Both the position numbers and the translations under genes were made by a program. From the NCBI GenBank assembly GCA_964534995.1, contig CAZHSC010000004.1, forward strand, positions 1 to 64,000: a DNA stretch of 64,000 bases, read 5' to 3'. Every line of letters starts with the position of its first letter. The first letter of the stretch is position 1. The notes below the pieces were generated by a model, which worked only from the letters and a program-made list of their open reading frames with translations, did not search any database and had not been told where the DNA came from. This document shows, piece after piece, positions 28,095 to 36,070 of this stretch. This DNA comes from JAJTFW01 sp964534995. Its GTDB lineage: Bacteria; Bacteroidota; Bacteroidia; AKYH767-A; OLB10.

Positions 28095-28652
28095 CTAATA
28101 TTCTTTTACATACAGATTATCATCAAATTCATTCTTCAGCTGCTTCAGTTTTTTACTTACGCTTGTATCGAATTGCCGGTCGCCAACACGCAGAATGAAG
28201 CCCCCGATCAGTGAGGGATCCAGTTCTTCTATTACTTCAATGGACTGGCCCTGCTGAAGGCTTACCCTGGAAATAATCTGATCACGCAGGGAACTGTCGA
28301 TTTTAGCGGCGCTTTTGATATGAACTGTCAGAATTCCCTTTGACTTTTTGTACAACTTCACATATTCATCCGCTATTTCATAGAGATAAAATTCGCGGCT
28401 TTTTCTGGTAATGATCTGGATAAAAGAAAAACTGAGTGCATCTATTTTGGAACCGAAGAGGGCTTTTATTACCGCGTCCTTTTTATCCGTATTTACAATA
28501 GGATTACGCAGCAGCAGTGCAAACTCACGGCTTGACTCACAGGTAGCAGTGATCAGCTGCATATCTGCAAATACTTTATCGGCGATATTACGTTCCTGCG
28601 CCAATCCCAAAAGAGATTTGGCGTATCTGCGGGCTACTTTTGAATCTGCCAT
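28095..28652 (-). CDS. atpH: F1Fo ATP synthase delta subunit
   Basis: The 185-residue protein (MADSKVARRYAKSLLGLAQE) is the OSCP/delta subunit that ties the peripheral stalk to the top of F1. Family landmarks are the N-terminal RYAKSLLGLA and the C-terminal DPSLIGGFILRVGDRQFD. It lies between atpF and atpA in the standard order. Start is ATG at 28652. Confidence 0.97.
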   Translation of the reverse strand: MADSKVARRYAKSLLGLAQERNIADKVFADMQLITATCESSREFALLLRNPIVNTDKKDAVIKALFGSKIDALSFSFIQIITRKSREFYLYEIADEYVKLYKKSKGILTVHIKSAAKIDSSLRDQIISRVSLQQGQSIEVIEELDPSLIGGFILRVGDRQFDTSVSKKLKQLKNEFDDNLYVKEY

Positions 28653-28788
28653 GTTTATTTCGCAATCGTTTATTGTTAATCCCGGTAGGTATTAAATCAA
28701 ACAGGCCTGTATGGGTTTATAATTTTATCAATTTGCATATCCGTATTCTCATCAGCCGGAGCGGCGGATGCTATTAACGGATATCCGA

Positions 28789-29283
28789 TCAATTCATTTT
28801 GACATCTTTCAACATTTCCTGCACCAGTGCCTTTTGCTTTTCATCGCTGCTGAGTTGCTGGCGAATTACTTTTTCAGCAATTTCAATCGACAGGGTGGCC
28901 ACCTGATTTTTCAACTCAGTGATGGCGGAAAGTTTTTCATTGTTGATGGTTTCACGGGCAATGGTGATCATACGGTCGCCTTCGGTCTGCGCTTTTGTGC
29001 GCGCTTCGTTAACGATCATATCCTTGGTTTCACGCGCTTCTTTCAATATCATATCTCTTTCATTGCGCGCCTCCTGCAGGATACGTTCATTTTCCGCTTT
29101 CATATTCGCAACTTCATCCTTTGCTTTTTTAGCGGCATTGAGCGCCTCTTCGATGGAAGTTTCACGTTCTTTTAAAGAAGACAGGATAGGCCCCCATGCA
29201 AATTTGCGCATCAGGAATACCACGATCAGGAAAGATACGGTCATCCAGAATACCAGGCCGAAATCAGGTTTTACGAGTTCCAT
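28789..29283 (-). CDS. atpF: F1Fo ATP synthase b subunit
   Basis: This 164-residue peripheral-stalk subunit has one N-terminal membrane helix (FGLVFWMTVSFLIVVFLM) followed by a long charged coiled coil rich in Ala, Glu and Lys. Length and layout are normal. It lies between atpE and atpH. Confidence 0.96.
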   Translation of the reverse strand: MELVKPDFGLVFWMTVSFLIVVFLMRKFAWGPILSSLKERETSIEEALNAAKKAKDEVANMKAENERILQEARNERDMILKEARETKDMIVNEARTKAQTEGDRMITIARETINNEKLSAITELKNQVATLSIEIAEKVIRQQLSSDEKQKALVQEMLKDVKMN

Positions 29284-29402
29284 AGTGTTGTGTCGGAATT
29301 TTCGTTGGGGAGTTCCCCCTTTATAGTGATGAATGATTTTTCAAGGTAAACCGGCACCCGACCAATCGTCGTTCTGCCGGTTTAGGGTGTTTTTGCAATC
29401 CT

Positions 29403-29663
29403 TTATTTTGTAAGGATAGCAAGCAGGCCGATTACCATCGCGAAGAAGGCAGCACCTTCTACGAGAGCGGCGGCAAGAATCATGTTACCGCGGATGTCGC
29501 CTGAAGCTTCAGGTTGACGAGCGATAGATTCAAGCGCAGAACCACCGATACGGCCGATACCGATACCGGCACCGATGGCAGCAAGACCTGCACCTACAGC
29601 AGCAAGACCGTAGCCCATGCCGATGTTCTCAGCGGCTGCCTGGAGTAAGATGTTTGATAACAT
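29403..29663 (-). CDS. atpE: F1Fo ATP synthase c subunit
   Basis: The 86-residue proteolipid forms the rotor ring. Two hydrophobic hairpin helices flank the polar loop (ARQPEASGDIRGNM); the ion-carrying Glu is in AAALVEGAAFF. The first helix has the glycine-rich GAGLAAIGAGIGIG pattern. Nothing in the ion site clearly suggests sodium coupling, so proton coupling is assumed. It sits between atpB and atpF. Confidence 0.97.
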   Translation of the reverse strand: MLSNILLQAAAENIGMGYGLAAVGAGLAAIGAGIGIGRIGGSALESIARQPEASGDIRGNMILAAALVEGAAFFAMVIGLLAILTK

Positions 29664-29778
29664 TGTTGTTTGATTTTATAAGTAAGTACTAATTCTGTTT
29701 ATCTGAGTATTCTTTATTCGAACTGTTGATTCTGCCTGTGTTTTGCCGGATTTTAGCGGACCTATCCTGTTCAGGGTA

Positions 29779-30978
29779 TTAATGATGATGCTCTTCTACC
29801 GCTGCTCCGATATACACCGCGCTGAGCATGGTGAATACATAAGCCTGCAGAAAGGCCACCAGTAATTCAAGCACGGTCATGAATACGGTAAAGACCAGTG
29901 ACAATGGAGATACCGCCAATCCCACGCCGGCACCATTCTGCCCAAAGATGAAGATGAGACAGAAGAAGGATAATGCGATAATATGTCCTGCGGTGATGTT
30001 TGCGAACAATCGTATCATCAATACGAAGGGACGAAGAAACACACCCAGAATTTCAATAGGGGTAAGCAACAGCAAAATAGGCTTGGGTACGCCGGGCATC
30101 ACAAATACATGTTCCCAGTAATTTTTGTTGGCACTGAAAGTAACGATCGCAAATGTGAACAGCGCCAGTGTCATGCTGATGCTGATATTGCCGGTAAGGT
30201 TAGCGCCTCCCGGGAAAACAGGAATCAGTCCTAGCAGGTTGGCAATCCAGATAAAGAAAAATACCGTAAGCAGGAAGGGAAGGTATCTTTCGTACTTGTG
30301 ACCGATGCTTGGCTTGATCACTTCATCACGCATAAACATGATGATGGGTTCAATGGCATTCTGCAATCCGGTGGGAGCAAGGCCCTTTCTCTTGCGGGTA
30401 TAGGCACCTGCGATATTGGTAAAAATAAGCAGCATCAGTAATATGGTAATAAAAAGTGAGGCCACATTCTTGGTGATGGATATATCTGTGGTGGCCGCCG
30501 TAAGTTCTTCATTCTTTGTTGCACTGTGCGCATCCACTTCTCCGGTTTCATTCACGGCTACAATTTTTTGTCCCTCCAGCTTATATCCGCCATAGGCTTT
30601 GTGCCCGTGCTCAAAACGCGCGCTGCTAAAAACACTAAAGCCCCGTTGTGAATTGTAAAGAATAACCGGAAGCGGGAGTTCTGTATGTCCCCAAAGATGC
30701 CAGCCGTGCGCATCGGCAACGTGTTCCATGATAATTTTTCCGGCATTCAGTTTTTCCTCCCCATGCGCCACTTCTGCGTGTTCCCCAACTGCATGTTCTC
30801 CAACTGTATGTGCGTCAGCAGCATGGTCATTTGTACCGGCTACAGCCTCAGTACTATGACTTTCATTTTCAGGGAGTTGATTATGGGTAGAATCCTGCGC
30901 TCCATTGATCGAAAAGATCAACGTGAAAACCGTAAAGGTCAGGATCGAGAGTATGACTAAACGTTTGTTTTTCAACAT
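29779..30978 (-). CDS. atpB: F1Fo ATP synthase a subunit with His-rich N-terminal extension
   Basis: The 399-residue a subunit forms the proton half-channels next to the c-ring. The membrane domain starts near residue 170 and includes the essential-Arg helix (RPFVLMIRLFANITAGH) and a last helix (LLVAFLQAYVFTMLSAVYIGAA). The first 100 residues are a signal-like helix plus a His/Asp/Glu-rich stretch, as in other Bacteroidota homologues. It is the first gene of the operon; the -7 box TACCTTTG lies about 30 bp upstream. An IS element sits about 260 bp upstream but leaves this promoter intact. Confidence 0.97.
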   Translation of the reverse strand: MLKNKRLVILSILTFTVFTLIFSINGAQDSTHNQLPENESHSTEAVAGTNDHAADAHTVGEHAVGEHAEVAHGEEKLNAGKIIMEHVADAHGWHLWGHTELPLPVILYNSQRGFSVFSSARFEHGHKAYGGYKLEGQKIVAVNETGEVDAHSATKNEELTAATTDISITKNVASLFITILLMLLIFTNIAGAYTRKRKGLAPTGLQNAIEPIIMFMRDEVIKPSIGHKYERYLPFLLTVFFFIWIANLLGLIPVFPGGANLTGNISISMTLALFTFAIVTFSANKNYWEHVFVMPGVPKPILLLLTPIEILGVFLRPFVLMIRLFANITAGHIIALSFFCLIFIFGQNGAGVGLAVSPLSLVFTVFMTVLELLVAFLQAYVFTMLSAVYIGAAVEEHHH

Positions 30979-31008
30979 GATAGGCGCACCTATGGGTTAT
31001 TGAGAGCG

Positions 31009-31016
31009 CAAAGGTA
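31009..31016 (-). promoter_or_regulatory. -7 box of the atp operon
   Basis: On the minus strand the sequence reads TACCTTTG, a full match to TAnnTTTG, ending 30 bp before the atpB ATG (30978). The -33 element is not obvious. Confidence 0.65.
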
Positions 31017-31238
31017 GATAAAAAGCGAATATCTGAAACAGGGGTGATGAAATATCAATTAACTGTTAGATTTTTCTCTCATTTTTCTCATGAATTCCCT
31101 ATCATCAATAAGCAGATAATACCTCATTCAAAATAGTAAGATGAAGAATAATTTTCCTTAATCCTTTTCATTATTAGCTAATTATCAATATTTTAAATAA
31201 AATATTAATGATTAGCTCTAATATTCTGCAATATTGAC

Positions 31239-31271
31239 TGTAAGTACCCCCATTTTCGAACAGTTTAAAAA
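31239..31271. repeat. Left terminal inverted repeat of the IS
   Basis: It starts TGTAAGTACCCCC and continues with CGAACAGTTTAAAA. It matches the right end over the first 13 bases perfectly, then with several mismatches, then again over the ACA-TTTAAAA part. Confidence 0.9.
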
Positions 31272-31286
31272 TAGAGTTTTTCATAA

Positions 31287-32165
31287 TTATTTGATGATGA
31301 CCTTTTGAACTGTGGTCAGGTCGAGGGTTGATTGCGGGCAGGGGAGCTGTCCACATTTCAATAGGTATTCTCGCGGAGTCATATCATTGAGTGCTTCATG
31401 TGGCCTTTGGTTGTTATACTCTTTAACAAATTCTTCTGTTAGGGCTCTAACCTGCCACAGGTCTTCGAACAGATAAGCATCGAGAATGTCTCTGAGGTAG
31501 GTTCCGTTAAATCGCTCTACGCGCCCATTTTGCATGGGTTTGCCAGGTTGGGTGTATTGCAATTCAATTCCATTCTCTTTGCACCAGAGTTCAAATTTGT
31601 TACTAATGAACTCTGGTCCATTGTCCATGCGTATTTTACCGGGCTTTCCGCGTAGTTCAACTACCTGAGATAAAGTTCTCACCACCCTTGCTGAAGGAAG
31701 TGATGTGTCGATTTCGATAGCGAGCACTTCGCGGTTGAAGTCATCAATCGCATTAAAGGTTCTGAACTTTCTTCCATTTAATAATATGTCTTGTATAAAG
31801 TCAATTGACCATATTTCATTGGGGAGGTTAACTTGTTCCAGTGGTTGTTTGATCCGCGCCGGCAAGCGTCGTTTGCCTTTTCGTCTAATGTTCAGTTTTA
31901 GCAATTTATACACCCGGTGAACACGCTTCGGATTCCATGGATTACCAGCTCTGCGCAGATACGCGAACGTTTTGGGAAAGCCGTGTGTTGGATGCTTTTC
32001 CACATGCTTCTGTAGAGCTGTAATAACAGGCTGATCATCCTTCTGGGATTGATAGTAGTATATACTTCTCGGAATGCCAAGTGCTTTGCAGGCCCTGTGA
32101 ACGGTCTTTTTGAAATCCGTAACTACAGTCTTTACGAGTTCCTTTTGATCGCAGGGCCCCAGCCT
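31287..32165 (-). CDS. IS3-family transposase OrfB (DDE integrase core)
   Basis: OrfB carries the HTHG-type motif (HPTHGFPKTFAYLRR) and the rve catalytic core. The catalytic acidic residues lie in IWSIDFIQD, RMDNGPEF and NGRVERFNGTY, followed by YNNQRPHEALNDMTP. The frame is open upstream to the OrfA slippery site (A7G at 32165-32171), so the normal product is an OrfAB fusion made by -1 frameshifting. A GTG at 32003 could give a shorter 238-residue product. The catalytic set is intact, so the element may still be active. Confidence 0.9.
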   Translation of the reverse strand, partial: RLGPCDQKELVKTVVTDFKKTVHRACKALGIPRSIYYYQSQKDDQPVITALQKHVEKHPTHGFPKTFAYLRRAGNPWNPKRVHRVYKLLKLNIRRKGKRRLPARIKQPLEQVNLPNEIWSIDFIQDILLNGRKFRTFNAIDDFNREVLAIEIDTSLPSARVVRTLSQVVELRGKPGKIRMDNGPEFISNKFELWCKENGIELQYTQPGKPMQNGRVERFNGTYLRDILDAYLFEDLWQVRALTEEFVKEYNNQRPHEALNDMTPREYLLKCGQLPCPQSTLDLTTVQKVIIK

Positions 32166-32425
32166 TTTTTTGAGATAACGTCCTTTAAGATTTGGTTGTC
32201 CAAACTCACGTCCGCATACATCTTCTTCAAACGGGTGTTTTCCTCCTCAAGCTCCCGAAGACGTTTGAGTTCATTCACCTCCAGGCCACCGTACTTGCTC
32301 TTCCAATTAAAGAACGTGGTTGAGCTGATTCCGTTCTCTCGGACAATGTCAGCTACTTTTTTTCCGCTCTCATGCTCCTTGAGCATTGAGATGATTTGGG
32401 TTTCTGTAAACCGGCTTTTTTTCAT
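32132..32425 (-). CDS. IS3-family transposase OrfA (helix-turn-helix)
   Basis: The 97-residue protein (MKKSRFTETQIISMLKEHE) is an HTH_Tnp_1 DNA-binding subunit followed by a leucine-zipper-like segment (LKRLRELEEENTRLKKMYA). The stop codon lies past an A7G heptamer (32165-32171, minus strand) where ribosomes can slip back one base into the OrfB frame. Intact and typical in length. Confidence 0.92.
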   Translation of the reverse strand: MKKSRFTETQIISMLKEHESGKKVADIVRENGISSTTFFNWKSKYGGLEVNELKRLRELEEENTRLKKMYADVSLDNQILKDVISKKGWGPAIKRNS

Positions 32426-32459
32426 GTTGGTAATTTAAAGTTAGAGATTTTTTCTCTAC

Positions 32460-32492
32460 TTTTAAATTGTCCGGATTTCGGGGGTACTTACA
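32460..32492. repeat. Right terminal inverted repeat of the IS
   Basis: On the minus strand it begins TGTAAGTACCCCC and continues GAAATCCGGACAATTTAAAA. It is the partner of the left repeat and fixes the IS end at 32492. Confidence 0.9.
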
Positions 32493-32568
32493 ACAAGATC
32501 TCCTGCGCAGAAACTTTTTTGACTAAAAACAAGCTGCAAATTACTAAAAAGCCAAACAGAAGTTTCAT
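32493..32568 (-). pseudogene. Signal-peptide fragment of a secreted-protein gene cut by the IS
   Basis: On the minus strand an ATG at 32568 opens a typical signal peptide (MKLLFGFLVICSLFLVKKVS, then AQEIL). It runs straight into the IS end and stops at the TAA inside the terminal repeat. Across the IS the flanking sequence does not continue as a recognisable protein, so the body of the gene is lost or rearranged. A -7 box (TATATTTG) and an operator-like palindrome lie upstream. Confidence 0.75.
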
Positions 32569-32590
32569 GAGAATTGAAATTTAGGTCTAT

Positions 32591-32616
32591 CAAATATATG
32601 ATTATTTCCGAAATAA
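32591..32616 (-). promoter_or_regulatory. Promoter and operator-like palindrome of the interrupted gene
   Basis: The minus strand reads TATATTTG at 32598-32591. Immediately upstream is the 15-base palindrome TTATTTCCGAAATAA (32602-32616), and a TTG lies just beyond it. The palindrome fills the -33/-7 spacer, a place where a repressor would block transcription. Confidence 0.5.
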
Positions 32617-32649
32617 CAAAATCAAGGAAAATGACCAAATGTTCTCTTA

Positions 32650-32871
32650 ATGCCGGGACTATTGGGATTTAAAGGCTGCAACGAAGACATTTTTGTAAAC
32701 GCAATCCTGAATTTCACTTTTTTGGAAATAAATTTAATAAAACAAACGATGGTAGTTAATAGTGGAATAAATGAATATGAGTTAAATCTTGAATTTTTAT
32801 CTGAAGGTATGTATTTTGTTAAAGTGATGACATCAAATAATGAATACATTCAACGTTTGATCATCCATTAA
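32650..32871 (+). pseudogene. Remnant of a T9SS C-terminal sorting domain
   Basis: The 73-codon frame ends NLEFLSEGMYFVKVMTSNNE followed by YIQRLIIH, a good match to the end of a type A Por-secretion tail (LSxGxYxVKV...). The upstream half (FLEINLIKQTMVVNSG) resembles the preceding strand, but the YPNP start of the domain and the protein body are missing. With no export signal it cannot work alone. It may be the other end of the interrupted secreted-protein gene, now in opposite orientation (inference). Confidence 0.6.
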
Positions 32872-32895
32872 GGAGACGATAAATTACATCCAGCT

Positions 32896-32937
32896 AAAAA
32901 GGCAGGGAGTGGTTGAAACCCTCTCCCTGCCTTTTTA
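32896..32937. terminator. Bidirectional terminator
   Basis: AAAAAGGCAGGGAG (32896-32909) pairs with CTCCCTGCCTTTTT, giving A and T runs on both sides of a stable stem. It lies between the T9SS remnant and the membrane-protein gene on the other strand. Confidence 0.85.
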
Positions 32938-32995
32938 ACGTTACATTATTTGAGCTGTCATTTACAATGATGGTTAAAATCTTCTTATCAGACAT

Positions 32996-34159
32996 TTAAT
33001 GATCCGCCAGCAAAGCCCGTTCATTCTGCAAGAGGCACATCTGGATCTGGATGATGCCGTTGAGGGCTTCGGTTGTTCTGAGTTGGTACATGTCAATGAT
33101 ATTGGACTGCAGCGGTAATAGTTTATCGCCGATAGCAGATTTATTCTCTTCGTTGTAACGGGCTACACTCTCACGCAGTTGAGCTATTTTCTGTTGCATG
33201 ACTTCATCTTCATTCATGTATTTATCGATACGTCCGTCGCCTAACCAGATGTCCTTGCTTTCGAAATCTTCACCAAGGGTATTCATGCCCGTTTCCCAGT
33301 GAATGATATTCGCTTTGATGTCTTCGCAAAGCTGATCAATTTTACTTCCATGGGTCACATTTGATACCTGAAGGGAATCACGGCGCAGTGATTGCATCAA
33401 TAAGCGTTTTTCATTGTCAAGGATTCTCTCATTACGTATATAATCCTTCGTTGCCTGTATGCCCATGAGTCGGGAACCATGAGGACTACGCACCAGTGTC
33501 AGAATTAGGCCACAGCCGGTAATGATTAAGAGTGAAGAGACTGTTGTGTTCACTTTTGTTTCGGGATTGCGGATGCCTGTGAAGAAATAAACCGGAAGGA
33601 AGACGATCAGGAGCAGCAACATGGATGACATGGCCATCATATTTGCTCCGGGCCAGAACATGATTTTGAAGAGGATGCCCAGGCTGAGTAAGATCGCGCT
33701 CAATGCACCCAGACCAATCAGCACTTTGTCCTTGGTTTCGTTTTTTTCTTTTATTTTCAGGAGAAATAATAAAGGCATAAACAGCAGACTCATTAATCCG
33801 ATGCCCAACACGATACAAACAGATGCGCCGGCCATATGAAGGAATTTTAATACAATGCCTATACTTAAGAGTGAAACGGAAACGATTCCGCTCACCATCA
33901 TTATTTTTTTCATTTCGTAGTAGTTTTTGTAAGTTAGCAGAGAGATTGTTTCCTCCTCTATTTCACGCAATTCCTTTTTGTAGAATTTCTTTACAGTGGT
34001 AGAATAGAAGTGTTCGAAGTCTCCGTTTTCTTCGAGATTTTCCTCTATGATACAGCAGATATGATCCAGGAGATTTGACTGCAGGTCCTCCAGCTCCACG
34101 CCATTACGTCTAATGTCGTTGAGTATATAATCTATTTGCTGTTCACTCAGAATATACAT
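32996..34159 (-). CDS. Membrane protein paired with PadR regulator, function unknown
   Basis: The 387-residue protein has a soluble N-terminal part (LSEQQIDYILNDIRRNGVEL ... HICCIIEENLEE). Around residues 85-215 are about five hydrophobic helices (VLKFLHMAGA, LFKIMFWPGA patterns), and the C-terminal 150 residues are helical and charged. The N-terminal segment resembles those in other Bacteroidota proteins encoded right after PadR genes. Its ATG directly follows the PadR stop codon (TAAATG), so the two are translationally coupled. The function is not known; a role as the regulated partner of the PadR repressor is inferred from position. Confidence 0.75.
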   Translation of the reverse strand: MYILSEQQIDYILNDIRRNGVELEDLQSNLLDHICCIIEENLEENGDFEHFYSTTVKKFYKKELREIEEETISLLTYKNYYEMKKIMMVSGIVSVSLLSIGIVLKFLHMAGASVCIVLGIGLMSLLFMPLLFLLKIKEKNETKDKVLIGLGALSAILLSLGILFKIMFWPGANMMAMSSMLLLLIVFLPVYFFTGIRNPETKVNTTVSSLLIITGCGLILTLVRSPHGSRLMGIQATKDYIRNERILDNEKRLLMQSLRRDSLQVSNVTHGSKIDQLCEDIKANIIHWETGMNTLGEDFESKDIWLGDGRIDKYMNEDEVMQQKIAQLRESVARYNEENKSAIGDKLLPLQSNIIDMYQLRTTEALNGIIQIQMCLLQNERALLADH

Positions 34160-34501
34160 TTATGCCAGATCAGGTTTAATGTCCAGCAGAAATTTCATGG
34201 TGTTCATGAAGTCAGTAAATTCACTGATCTTCTCATTCGATACTGTCTTGCCCTGCGGACTCAGTGAATAGTATTTTCGTACACGCTTACCGATATATTC
34301 CGTTTCCGTAGTAAGTATCCCGTCAGCTTCCAGCGCATGCAGTGAAGGATAGAGCGCGCCTTCCGTCAGCTGAATTTTGCCGGCAGTGAGTTCTTTCACC
34401 CGCTGCGTAATTTCATAACCATACATGCGTTGATTGTCTTTGAGGAGCTTCAATATGATGGTTTTTAAGGTGCCCTTAATGAGTTCGGAAGAGTAGATCA
34501 T
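34160..34501 (-). CDS. PadR-family transcriptional regulator
   Basis: The 113-residue protein has the PadR winged helix: LKGTLKTIILKLLKDNQRMYGYEI, GKIQLTEGALYPSLHALEADG, and the wing KRVRKYYSLSPQGK. It is the short (single-domain plus dimer helix) form. PadR proteins are usually repressors of the gene next to them. A perfect inverted repeat over its own promoter (34528-34550) is a likely operator, so the operon is probably autoregulated. Confidence 0.94.
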   Translation of the reverse strand: MIYSSELIKGTLKTIILKLLKDNQRMYGYEITQRVKELTAGKIQLTEGALYPSLHALEADGILTTETEYIGKRVRKYYSLSPQGKTVSNEKISEFTDFMNTMKFLLDIKPDLA

Positions 34502-34523
34502 ATGGTTTTGGTATTACCTAACG

Positions 34524-34555
34524 CAAATATACATTGGTTTCTTATGTATAAGCAA
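34524..34555 (-). promoter_or_regulatory. padR promoter with candidate PadR operator
   Basis: On the minus strand TTG (34555-34553), a 21-bp spacer and TATATTTG (34531-34524) form a canonical promoter. Within it TATACAT, 9 bp, ATGTATA (34528-34550) is a perfect inverted repeat overlapping the -7 box. Known PadR operators contain ATGT and ACAT half-sites separated by about 8-10 bp, so this fits. Confidence 0.75.
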
Positions 34556-34961
34556 GTAATGTGTTAAATTAATTCATAATTTATTGATTTTAAATTTAAT
34601 AAAATAAAAGGGTCGTATTTAAATGTACGGGATATCCCATCAACATGATACCCGACACCGGTAGAAATGTTGAACCCGGATGGACAGCTGCCCGTAATAC
34701 CTTCACATATTACCGGAATAAACTGAAGATATCTACCAGGAATTTTTTCAGCGATAAGCTACCGGTTATGGAAAAAAGATAACCCTTTGCAGACTTTAAT
34801 GAGGAATTTATCCGGATGGAAAACCTGGCGTTTCATGATAACTATCCTTTGAATGATCCCCTGCTTATTTATCAGAAGGGATTTCACCTTCTGTTATTCG
34901 TATAGGTGGTTTAAAACTGAATTTAAATTACATTATTTTCATTGGCCCGTTGATGAGCTTC
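34556..34961. other. Intergenic region without recognised gene
   Basis: About 400 bp between padR and the convergent side of the pseudouridine synthase gene. The sequence contains scattered short frames, none with a credible start or codon pattern, and no RNA gene I can recognise. Confidence 0.4.
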
Positions 34962-35885
34962 TTATTTGCCCTTACCTCGTCTTGTCTTTGTCTGATTCCT
35001 TTTCCCGCGGGACTCCTTTCTCCTGCCGGCAGTTCCTGACTTCCCCTTTGAGAAATGATGCTGGCTCCCCCTGGCCTTCTCTTGCGGCTTTCTTGCACTC
35101 TGGGAATTCTTACCTGGAGTTGCCTTGCGTACCGCGTCCTTCTGTACGGCACGCTCATCGTCCGATGAAGAATGAGCGATCATGGTATATATCGTCGACT
35201 TCTCTACTTCGGTTAACTCACGCCAATCACCCACAGGCAACCCTTTCAGTGTGATATTCATGATACGAACGCGCTCCAGTTTGGTGACGGTATATCCGAA
35301 GTATTCACACATTCTTCGAATCTGGCGGTTCAATCCCTGCACCAGGGTGATGCGGAAAACCTGAGCCTCTTCCCGTACCACTTTGCACTTCTTTGTGGTA
35401 GTTCCTAAAACCGGGACCCCATGACCCAGGCGAAAAATAACCTCATCTGTCAATGGTTTATCCACCGTAACAATGTATTCCTTTTCATGTTGATTGCCAG
35501 CCCGCAAAATCTTATTAACGAGATCGCCGCGGTTGGTAAGGAAAATGAGTCCCTGCGAATCTTTATCGAGGCGACCGACCGGAAAGATACGCGCACTATG
35601 ATTAACATATGAAACGATATTATCACGAACAGCTTCCTCCGTAGTGGATGTGATACCCACCGGTTTGTTCAAAGCAATCAATACCATATCCTCCTCCTGC
35701 AGTGGTTCCAGTTCAAGCCCGTTTACGCGTACCTTATCTCCCGGATGCACCTGCTCGCCAATACCGGCCCTGCGCCCATTTATAAACACCTTGCCGGACT
35801 CAATAAATCGATCTGCTTCACGACGGGAACATAAACCGCTATCACTGATAAACTTATTGAGTCGTATGGATTCCTCTTTCTCCAT
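34962..35885 (-). CDS. rluF: RluF-type 23S rRNA pseudouridine synthase
   Basis: The 307-residue enzyme has an N-terminal S4 RNA-binding domain (IRLNKFISDSGLCSRREADR) and an RsuA-family catalytic domain with the Asp motif PVGRLDKDSQGLIFLT. The VQGLNRQIRRMCEYFGYTV stretch is typical of the RluF/RluB branch. RluF converts U2604 of 23S rRNA in E. coli; RluB is the alternative here. The last ~70 residues are a Lys/Arg/Ser-rich disordered tail, common in Bacteroidota homologues and probably binding RNA. Confidence 0.88.
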   Translation of the reverse strand: MEKEESIRLNKFISDSGLCSRREADRFIESGKVFINGRRAGIGEQVHPGDKVRVNGLELEPLQEEDMVLIALNKPVGITSTTEEAVRDNIVSYVNHSARIFPVGRLDKDSQGLIFLTNRGDLVNKILRAGNQHEKEYIVTVDKPLTDEVIFRLGHGVPVLGTTTKKCKVVREEAQVFRITLVQGLNRQIRRMCEYFGYTVTKLERVRIMNITLKGLPVGDWRELTEVEKSTIYTMIAHSSSDDERAVQKDAVRKATPGKNSQSARKPQEKARGSQHHFSKGKSGTAGRRKESRGKRNQTKTRRGKGK

Positions 35886-36070
35886 GCAGAAATTGTTTCC
35901 CGAAAGATAAATAAATGGACAGAAAACAGTATACCGAACTCAAAATTTGTATATACTGAAGGCACAAAGGCCCCTCATCAGTTGTAAAGAAATTTTTAGT
36001 TTTACCGGTTATTAATTCATTCATTTAACAATTAGGTTACCTTATATTTTAATCAAAAAAATAATCCATT

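Larger units (their letters stand above)
31239..32492 (-). mobile_element. IS3-family insertion sequence (IS407-like group), complete
   Basis: The 1254-bp element has terminal inverted repeats beginning TGTAAGTACCCCC at both ends and two overlapping ORFs in the minus orientation. The ORFs are intact, with a frameshift site between them. No 3- or 4-bp target duplication is visible: the left flank ends TGAC and the right flank begins ACAA. It interrupts a gene whose signal peptide is just to the right (32493-32568). The IS407 group assignment rests on OrfB sequence style and is tentative. Confidence 0.9.

Noticed and set aside
29779..30978. His-rich N-terminus of AtpB as a novelty
   Set aside because: A similar His/acid-rich extension is common in Bacteroidota AtpB proteins.
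25440..30978. Missing atpD and atpC as gene loss
   Set aside because: In Bacteroidota these genes normally form a separate cluster, so absence here is expected.
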